Below the pieces are notes generated by a model. It saw only the letters and a program-made list of their open reading frames with translations. It did not search any database and was not told the origin of the DNA. From assembly GCF_000012365.1 (NCBI RefSeq), contig NC_007651.1, forward strand, positions 2,046,001 through 2,110,000: a stretch of DNA of 64,000 bases, read 5' to 3'. Shown here in pieces: positions 57,755 through 64,000 of this stretch. Numbering within the stretch: the stretch's first letter is position 1; every line of letters starts with the position of its first letter. The DNA is from Burkholderia thailandensis E264. Lineage in GTDB: Bacteria; Pseudomonadota; Gammaproteobacteria; Burkholderiales; Burkholderiaceae. Made by a program: the position numbers and the translations under genes.

Positions 57755-60261
57755 ATCTCTCCCGTTACGGTTTGTGATGGCGATGTCTCGGATCCGTGAC
57801 CGAGATCCTCCGGTTCCCCAATGGGCAGGCTGCAGTGGAACGTCGCGCCCGATACGAAGCCGTCCGGCTCGACGTTGTTGACCACCCACAGACGCCCGCG
57901 ATGCGATTCGATGATCGAGCGGCAGATATTGAGCCCCATGCCCATCCCGTCCGACTTGGTGCTGTAGAACGGTTCGAACAGGCGTTCGGCCGTCGCCTCG
58001 TCGACGCCCGGACCCTGGTCGATCACGCGGATGTCGACGAAGCCCGATTCGAGGTCGGCGACGACGCGGATCACGCCGTTCTCCGCCTGCGGCCGCGCCT
58101 CCTGCATCGCCTCGGCCGCGTTCTTCATCAGGTTCACGAGCACCTGCTCGATCAACACGGGGTCGACATAAATAATAGGCATTCTTGCGCGGATTTCGGT
58201 GACGATCCGAATCCGGCGCTTTCTCGCCTCGATCTCGGCGAGGCCGACCGCGTCGGCGACGATGTCGGCGACCCGCGACGGCTGCCGCTTCGGCTCGCTG
58301 CGCTTGACGAACTCGCGAATCCGCTTGACGATCATCCCGGCGCGCAGCGCCTGCTGCGCGGTCTTCTCGAGCGCGGGCGCGAGCGTCTCCGGCGACGCGC
58401 GGCCGCTCTTCACGAGCGCGAGCGTACCCGAGCAGTAGTTGTTGATCGCGGCGAGCGGCTGGTTCAGCTCGTGCGCGATCGACGACGCCATCTCGCCCAT
58501 CGTCATCAGCCGGCTCGTGAACTGCAGCTTCTCCTCCTGCTGGTGCGCGAGCTCCTGCGCCTTCTTGCGCGTCGTGATGTCGGTCGCGATCTGCATCTGC
58601 GCGAGGTGGCCGTCAACCCACTGGATGTACTGGCGGCGCACCTCGAACCACTTCTGGATGCTCTCGACGTACACCTCCTGCGCGTCCGCCGTGCTCTCGG
58701 TGAGCGCGGCGGCGGGCAGGCCGGCGTAAGCGTCGACCATGTCGATCGAGTCCGACGACGCCTGCGCGGTGTCGAAGCCGCCGCCCGACAGCTCGAGATG
58801 GCCGTCCGGACGGATGCCGAACAGATGCCGGTAATAGCGGTTCGCGAAGAGCAGCTCGGCTTCGTCCGCGGCGAGCACCGACACCGCGGCGTCGAGGCTT
58901 TCGAGCACCGTCGTGAAGCGCTCGTGCGCGGCCGCGAGCTCTTCGCGCGCGCGCTTCGGCTCGGTGATGTCGGTCATCGACGACATCCAGCCCGTCTGCC
59001 GGCCGGCGCTGTCGATGAGCGGCGATACGTACAGGCGCGCATGAAAGAGCGAGCCGTCCTTGCGGCGCACGCGCAGCTCGAAGCCGGAGCTCGGCGCCTT
59101 GCCGCGCAGCGTCATGTCGAGCTGGCGCTGCATTTCCGGGTACGCATCGCGCGGCCAGTACGGGAACGGCGCGGTCTTGCCGACGAGGTCGCTTTCGTCC
59201 CAGCCGGTCATCCGGCAGAACGCCGGATTCACGTGCGTGATCCGCCCGTGCATGTCGAGCACGCGCATGCCGATCAGCACCGAATTCTCCATCGCGCGGC
59301 GGAAGAACGCCTCCGCGTACAGCGCCTGCTGCGCCTCGAAGCGTTGCCGCGTGTGCTTCCACAGGCTCCAGAGGCTCCACAGCACGAAGCACGACAGGCC
59401 GGCGACGAGCCACACGAGCGTGTTGTTGGTCAGGTTCGTCGTCTGCGGGTACGCGTACACGCGCACCGTGAGGCCCTGGCCGGGCGGATCGAGCGGCAGG
59501 TCGTAGTGCGCGTCGCGCGGCAGCCGCGGGCGCGACGACGTCGACGCGAGCTCGCGGTTGTTCGCGTCGGTGATCGAGATCTTGTATTTCGCCGACAGCT
59601 CGGGCGGGATGTCGTGCTTCAGGATTCCTTCGACCGAGAACACCGCGGCGATCGAGCCGAGGTACTCGCGATCGCGGATCACGGGCGTTTGCAGCGTCAG
59701 GTAGCCGTTGCCGAAGTCGTCGTAGACGAGCGGCGAGTACGACTGACGGCGCGTGCTGCGCGCCTGGGCATACGCGCCGCGCACGACTTCGTCCATCTGC
59801 GCGTCGCCCGGCTTCGCGAGCCGCTGGCCGAGTACCGGCAATTGCATCGTCGGCCAGCGTTTCGTGCCGGGCGACGTGTACCAGTTCAGATAGAGGATCT
59901 CGGGATGCGCCTGCATCACGTCGCCCACCGTCGTCTGGAACGCATGCTCGTCGATGCGGCCCGCGGCGATGTCGCGCGAGAACGCCTGGAGCTGCTCTTG
60001 CGCGCTCGTCATCGACAGGCGGATCTGCTGCTGCGCCCACGCGACGTTGCGAAACAGCGTGTCTTCCTGCTGCTGCTCCTCGCGGCGATTGAGGCTCCAC
60101 AGAATGAGGCTCATCACGACGAGGAAGACGAGGATCGACAGCAGGGGGGTGAGCAGGTAAGAGTTGGACCACCACGGTCCGTGGTGCCAGCGGGACGGCT
60201 GCGACTCCGCCGGCGAGCCCGACGGTCGCGCCGAGCGAGCGAAAAGCCGATCGGTCAACAT
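57751..60261 (-). CDS. Membrane PAS-domain sensor histidine kinase (FixL-type)
   Basis: An 836-residue kinase. TM1 is at about 36-57. A large periplasmic sensor (about 60-285) includes LYLNWYTSPGTKRWP and YSPLVYDDFGNGYLTLQTP, and TM2 is at about 290-310. Two cytoplasmic PAS regions follow (about 330-450 and 455-575). The HisKA phosphoacceptor is H597 in SSIAHELNQPLAAINNYC, and the ATPase domain has MKNAAEAM and GMGMGLNICRSI. I do not see the FixL heme-ligand His in either PAS. The ATG at 60261 is chosen over one at 60291. Coupled to the FixJ-type regulator. Confidence 0.9.
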   Translation of the reverse strand: MLTDRLFARSARPSGSPAESQPSRWHHGPWWSNSYLLTPLLSILVFLVVMSLILWSLNRREEQQQEDTLFRNVAWAQQQIRLSMTSAQEQLQAFSRDIAAGRIDEHAFQTTVGDVMQAHPEILYLNWYTSPGTKRWPTMQLPVLGQRLAKPGDAQMDEVVRGAYAQARSTRRQSYSPLVYDDFGNGYLTLQTPVIRDREYLGSIAAVFSVEGILKHDIPPELSAKYKISITDANNRELASTSSRPRLPRDAHYDLPLDPPGQGLTVRVYAYPQTTNLTNNTLVWLVAGLSCFVLWSLWSLWKHTRQRFEAQQALYAEAFFRRAMENSVLIGMRVLDMHGRITHVNPAFCRMTGWDESDLVGKTAPFPYWPRDAYPEMQRQLDMTLRGKAPSSGFELRVRRKDGSLFHARLYVSPLIDSAGRQTGWMSSMTDITEPKRAREELAAAHERFTTVLESLDAAVSVLAADEAELLFANRYYRHLFGIRPDGHLELSGGGFDTAQASSDSIDMVDAYAGLPAAALTESTADAQEVYVESIQKWFEVRRQYIQWVDGHLAQMQIATDITTRKKAQELAHQQEEKLQFTSRLMTMGEMASSIAHELNQPLAAINNYCSGTLALVKSGRASPETLAPALEKTAQQALRAGMIVKRIREFVKRSEPKRQPSRVADIVADAVGLAEIEARKRRIRIVTEIRARMPIIYVDPVLIEQVLVNLMKNAAEAMQEARPQAENGVIRVVADLESGFVDIRVIDQGPGVDEATAERLFEPFYSTKSDGMGMGLNICRSIIESHRGRLWVVNNVEPDGFVSGATFHCSLPIGEPEDLGHGSETSPSQTVTGEI

Positions 60262-60423
60262 GGCAGGATTGTAGCTCAGCGCGTCGTGCACAAAAGGCGT
60301 ACAAGAAAGATTGAACCGAAAGCGGAATTATCGATGCACGTTGCGCCGCAACTGCCGGTCGGATGGGTGCGGCGCAGCAATATTTCATATCGCGAGAAAT
60401 GATCTCATAATTCGAAAATTTTG

Positions 60424-60453
60424 TTGCGCGTTGCGTGTGACGCTCTTTACAAT
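60424..60453 (+). promoter_or_regulatory. Candidate sigma-70 promoter of aceE
   Basis: TTGCGC (60424-60429) and TACAAT (60448-60453) are separated by 18 bases. They lie about 80 bases before the aceE start, in an AT-rich stretch between the divergent kinase and aceE genes. Confidence 0.5.
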
Positions 60454-60533
60454 CCGCGGGAGCTTGTTGCAGCCGGCGGCATGCGTCGTCGCGCGAAGGC
60501 CATCTTCAATTCCAGGACACCCAGGAGACGAGA

Positions 60534-63230
60534 ATGTCCGCTGTACCGAATGAAGTGATGAAGTACGTCGCAGCCGAACGCGACGACGACGCGCAGGAAA
60601 CCGTCGAATGGCTCGAAGCGCTTGACGGCGTGATTTCCTCGGTCGGCCCCGGCCGCGCGCACTACCTGATCGAGAAGCAGATTGAATTCGCGCGGATGCA
60701 CGGCGAGCACCTGCCGTTCTCCGCGAACACCCCGTACATCAACACGATTCCCGTCGAAGCCCAGGCGAAGATTCCGGGCGACCAGGACATCGAGCACCGG
60801 ATCCGCTCGTACACGCGCTGGAACGCGATCGCGATGGTGCTGCGCGCGGGCAAGGACACGAACGTCGGCGGCCACATCGCGTCGTTCGCGTCGGCCGCGA
60901 CCTTGTATGACGTCGGCTACAACCACTTCTGGCACGCGCCGTCCGCCGAGCACGGCGGCGATCTCGTGTTCGTGCAGGGCCACTCGTCGCCGGGCGTGTA
61001 CTCGCGCGCGTTCCTGCTTGGCCGCCTGTCGGAAGAGCAGCTCGACAACTTCCGCCAGGAAGTCGGCGGCAACGGCATCTCGTCGTATCCGCACCCGTGG
61101 CTGATGCCGGACTTCTGGCAGTTCCCGACCGTGTCGATGGGCCTCGGCCCGATCATGGCGATCTACCAGGCGCGCTTCATGAAGTACCTGGAATCGCGCG
61201 GCATCGCGAAGACCGCCGGCCGCAAGGTCTGGGCGTTCCTCGGCGACGGCGAGACGGACGAGCCGGAATCGCTCGGCGCGATCGGCATGGCGAGCCGCGA
61301 GAAGCTCGACAATCTCGTGTTCGTGATCAACTGCAACCTGCAGCGCCTGGACGGCCCGGTGCGCGGCAACGGCAAGATCATCCAGGAGCTGGAATCGGAA
61401 TTCCGCGGCGCGGGCTGGAACGTGATCAAGGTGATCTGGGGCAGCCGCTGGGATGCGCTCTTCGCGCGCGACAAGACGGGCGCGCTGATGCGCCGGATGA
61501 TGGAGGTCGTCGACGGCGAGTACCAGACGTACAAGTCGGAGTCGGGCGCGTACGTGCGCGAGCATTTCTTCAACACGCCCGAGCTGAAGGCGCTCGTGGC
61601 CGACTGGTCCGACGACGACATCTGGAACCTGAACCGCGGCGGCCACGATCCGCACAAGATCTACGCGGCGTTCCACGCGGCGAGCAACTCGAAGGGCGCG
61701 CCGACCGTGATCCTCGCGAAGACCATCAAGGGCTACGGGATGGGCGAGTCGGGCCAGGCGATGAATATCACGCACCAGCAGAAGAAGCTGCCCGTCGAGC
61801 AACTGAAGAAGTTCCGCGACCAGTTCCGCCTGCCGATCACCGACGAGCAGATCGCCGACGTGCCGTACGTGAAGTTCGAGGAAGGCTCGAAGGAGCTCGA
61901 ATACATGCGCAAGCAGCGCATGGACCTCGGCGGCTACCTGCCGCAGCGCCGCCAGAAGGCCGAGTCGCTGCCGGTGCCGCCGCTCGAGGCGTTCGAGCCG
62001 CTCTTGAAGGGCACGGGCGAAGGCCGCGAGATCTCGACGACGATGGCGTTCGTGCGAATCCTGAACATCCTGCTGAAGGACAAGACGCTCGGCAAGCGCG
62101 TCGTGCCGATCGTGCCGGACGAGTCGCGCACGTTCGGCATGGAGGGCCTGTTCCGCCAGATCGGCATCTGGAACCAGGAAGGCCAGAAATACGTGCCGGA
62201 GGATTCCGACCAGCTGATGTTCTACAAGGAATCGGAAACCGGCCAGATCCTGCAGGAAGGCATCAACGAAGCGGGCGGCATGTGCGACTGGATCGCGGCG
62301 GCGACGTCGTACTCGACGCACGGCGAGATCATGGTGCCGTTCTACATCTTCTATTCGATGTTCGGCTTCCAGCGGATCGGCGACCTCGCATGGGCGGCGG
62401 GCGACATGCGCTCGCGCGGCTTCCTGCTCGGCGGCACGGCGGGCCGCACGACGCTCAACGGCGAAGGCCTGCAGCACGAGGACGGCCACTCGCTGATGTG
62501 GGCGGCATCGGTGCCGAACTGCGTGAGCTACGATCCGACGTTCGGCTACGAGCTCGCCGTCATCATGCAGGACGGCCTGCGCCGCATGGTGCAGGAGCAG
62601 GAGGACGTCTACTACTACGTGACGGTGATGAACGAGAACTACGAGCACCCGGCGATCCCGCAGGGCGAGCACGTGGCGGCCGACATCATCAAGGGCATGT
62701 ACTCGTTCAAGAAGGCCGACGCCGACAAGAAGGCGCCGCGCGTTCAACTGCTCGGCGCGGGCACGATCTTCAACGAAGTGATCGCCGCCGCCGAGCTTTT
62801 GAAGAACGACTGGGGCGTCGCGGCCGATCTCTGGAGCGTGCCGAGCTTCACCGAGCTTGCGCGCGAGGGCCACGAGGTCGAGCGCTGGAACCTGCTGCAT
62901 CCGGCCGAGCCGCGCCGCCTGTCGCACGTGCAGAAATGCCTGAAGGACACGCAAGGCCCGGTGATCGCGTCGACCGACTACGTGCGCGCGCTCGCCGACC
63001 AGATTCGCGGCCAGATCGATCGCCGCTACGTCGTGCTCGGCACCGACGGCTTCGGCCGCTCGGACACGCGCAAGGCGCTGCGCCACTTCTTCGAGGTGGA
63101 TCGTTACTGGGTCACGGTCGCGGCGCTCAACGCGCTTGCCGACGAGGGTGCGATCGACCGCAAGGTCGTGGCGGACGCCATCGCGAAGTACGACCTCGAC
63201 CCGGCCAAACCCAACCCGATGACGGTTTAA
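60534..63230 (+). CDS. aceE: Pyruvate dehydrogenase E1 component (homodimeric)
   Basis: An 898-residue thiamine-diphosphate enzyme that decarboxylates pyruvate and acetylates E2 lipoyl groups. The TPP/Mg motif begins with GDGETDEPES and ends about 30 residues later at NCNLQRLDGP. The length and the PDH-type DKTLGKRVVPIVPDESRTFG segment fit the single-chain E1 of gram-negative bacteria. AGGAGACGAGA precedes the ATG. Followed after 147 bases by aceF. Confidence 0.97.
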   Translation: MSAVPNEVMKYVAAERDDDAQETVEWLEALDGVISSVGPGRAHYLIEKQIEFARMHGEHLPFSANTPYINTIPVEAQAKIPGDQDIEHRIRSYTRWNAIAMVLRAGKDTNVGGHIASFASAATLYDVGYNHFWHAPSAEHGGDLVFVQGHSSPGVYSRAFLLGRLSEEQLDNFRQEVGGNGISSYPHPWLMPDFWQFPTVSMGLGPIMAIYQARFMKYLESRGIAKTAGRKVWAFLGDGETDEPESLGAIGMASREKLDNLVFVINCNLQRLDGPVRGNGKIIQELESEFRGAGWNVIKVIWGSRWDALFARDKTGALMRRMMEVVDGEYQTYKSESGAYVREHFFNTPELKALVADWSDDDIWNLNRGGHDPHKIYAAFHAASNSKGAPTVILAKTIKGYGMGESGQAMNITHQQKKLPVEQLKKFRDQFRLPITDEQIADVPYVKFEEGSKELEYMRKQRMDLGGYLPQRRQKAESLPVPPLEAFEPLLKGTGEGREISTTMAFVRILNILLKDKTLGKRVVPIVPDESRTFGMEGLFRQIGIWNQEGQKYVPEDSDQLMFYKESETGQILQEGINEAGGMCDWIAAATSYSTHGEIMVPFYIFYSMFGFQRIGDLAWAAGDMRSRGFLLGGTAGRTTLNGEGLQHEDGHSLMWAASVPNCVSYDPTFGYELAVIMQDGLRRMVQEQEDVYYYVTVMNENYEHPAIPQGEHVAADIIKGMYSFKKADADKKAPRVQLLGAGTIFNEVIAAAELLKNDWGVAADLWSVPSFTELAREGHEVERWNLLHPAEPRRLSHVQKCLKDTQGPVIASTDYVRALADQIRGQIDRRYVVLGTDGFGRSDTRKALRHFFEVDRYWVTVAALNALADEGAIDRKVVADAIAKYDLDPAKPNPMTV

Positions 63231-63377
63231 CGCACGCGCCGCGTGACGTCGCGCGCCCGCTCCCGCTTTCGACGATTTCGGCGAACGAAGGCGGGACGGA
63301 CGGCGCGGCTTGCGCCTTGCATGGGATCGGAGCGGGCCGCTGCGGCGGCAGCTCCGATCGACAGGAGACTGAAACAG

Positions 63378-64000
63378 ATGAGTCAAGCGATCGAAGTCAA
63401 GGTGCCGGATATCGGCGATTACAAGGACGTGCCCGTCATCGAGGTGCTCGTGAAGCCGGGCGATGCGGTCGAGCCCGAGCAGTCGCTCGTCACGCTCGAG
63501 TCCGACAAGGCGACGATGGACGTGCCGAGCCCGTCGGCGGGCACGGTGAAGGAAGTGAAGGTGAAGGTCGGCGACGCGGTGTCGCAAGGTTCGCTGATCG
63601 TGCTGCTCGACGGCGCGCAGGCGGCGGGCAGGCCCGCGCAGGCGAACGGCGCCGCGGCGAGCGCCGCTCAGCCGGCGGCCGCGCCCGTTGCCGCCGCGCC
63701 TGCGCCTGTGGCGGCGGGCGGCGGCACGGTCGACGTGAGGGTGCCGGACATCGGCGACTACAAGGACGTGCCCGTCATCGAGATCGCCGTGAAGATCGGC
63801 GACACGGTCGAGAAGGAGCAGTCGCTCGTCACGCTCGAGTCCGACAAGGCGACGATGGACGTGCCGAGCCCGGCCGCGGGCGTCGTCAAGGACATCAAGG
63901 TGAAGGTGGGCGACGCGGTGTCGGAAGGCTCGCTGATCGTCGTGCTCGAGGCGTCGGGCGCCGCCGCCGCGAGCGCGCCGCAGGCCGCCGCGCCCGCTCA
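63378..64000 (+). CDS. aceF: Dihydrolipoamide acetyltransferase (PDH E2), 3' end cut by window
   Basis: The first 207 residues of the E2 core. There are two lipoyl domains (about 1-80 and 118-195) with near-identical VPDIGDYKDVPVIE openings and lipoylated Lys at K44 and K157 in ESDKATMDVP. They are separated by an Ala/Pro/Gln flexible linker, and a second such linker is starting at the window edge. The ATG at 63378 has GGAGAC upstream. The catalytic domain lies outside the window. Confidence 0.96.
   Translation, partial: MSQAIEVKVPDIGDYKDVPVIEVLVKPGDAVEPEQSLVTLESDKATMDVPSPSAGTVKEVKVKVGDAVSQGSLIVLLDGAQAAGRPAQANGAAASAAQPAAAPVAAAPAPVAAGGGTVDVRVPDIGDYKDVPVIEIAVKIGDTVEKEQSLVTLESDKATMDVPSPAAGVVKDIKVKVGDAVSEGSLIVVLEASGAAAASAPQAAAPA

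Noticed and set aside
60447..63587. A 1046-codon open frame on the minus strand opposite aceE
   Set aside because: Shadow of aceE, His/Arg/Val-rich with no recognisable motifs.

Overview
The window is 64 kb of very GC-rich, gene-dense DNA whose gene content and protein sequences point to a Burkholderia chromosome. It is most likely the B. pseudomallei / B. thailandensis group, probably the large housekeeping chromosome. This is inference from family recognition, not from a database search. Core metabolism and respiration genes dominate. A small degenerate genomic island and a few genes of atypical composition are the accessory parts.

Layout. 1-5875 (+): histidine utilisation genes hutU (5' end cut by the window), hutD, hutI, hutF, then a 286-base gap with a nine-copy heptamer repeat, then hutG. 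6767-10390 (+): three polyamine-catabolism genes in the order known from Pseudomonas spuABC (gamma-glutamyl hydrolase, glutamylpolyamine synthetase, polyamine aminotransferase). 10391-11654: an island remnant holding a frameshifted tyrosine-integrase fragment, two overlapping small genes of unknown function on the minus strand, and tRNA-Val(CAC). 11818-17603: a LysR regulator diverging from an AidB-like acyl-CoA dehydrogenase, a CoA-transferase and an MHS-type MFS carrier. 17731-23599: yggX and argA (-), diverging from hrpA (+) across a 23-base gap built round a palindromic -10 element. 23701-28454: a beta-propeller exported protein, a sterol-desaturase-family membrane enzyme, an EI24-type membrane protein and a CinA-like domain protein (+), then a rhodanese (-).

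28538-33157 (+): the nitrogen-regulation unit glnA-ntrB-ntrC, with a sigma-54 promoter and an NtrC-like site upstream of glnA. 33342-35355 (-): xthA and an FkbM-type methyltransferase, followed by about 1 kb with no recognisable gene. 36319-48771 (-): the complete nitrate-respiration locus, transcribed as narK1, narK2, narG, narH, narJ, narI, narX, narL. 48975-49051 (+): initiator tRNA-fMet. 49382-51292 (-): an acyltransferase/SGNH protein with visibly lower GC. 51815-52993 (+): dinB behind a LexA box. 53203-55305 (-): prlC. 55943-60261 (-): folD and a FixL/FixJ-type two-component pair. 60534-64000 (+): aceE and the first part of aceF (cut by the window end).

Nitrogen and redox economy link many of the genes. 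The hut and spu-like genes release glutamate and ammonia from histidine and polyamines. GlnA with NtrB/NtrC senses and assimilates nitrogen, argA opens arginine synthesis, and nar with NarXL respires nitrate when oxygen is short. The most unusual items are the two-gene cassette in the tRNA-Val island (possibly toxin and immunity), the shared palindromic -10 between argA and hrpA, the apparently leaderless LexA-controlled dinB promoter, a recurrent CTAGTTCGA motif upstream of nar and spu-like genes, and two heptamer tandem repeats likely to vary in copy number.
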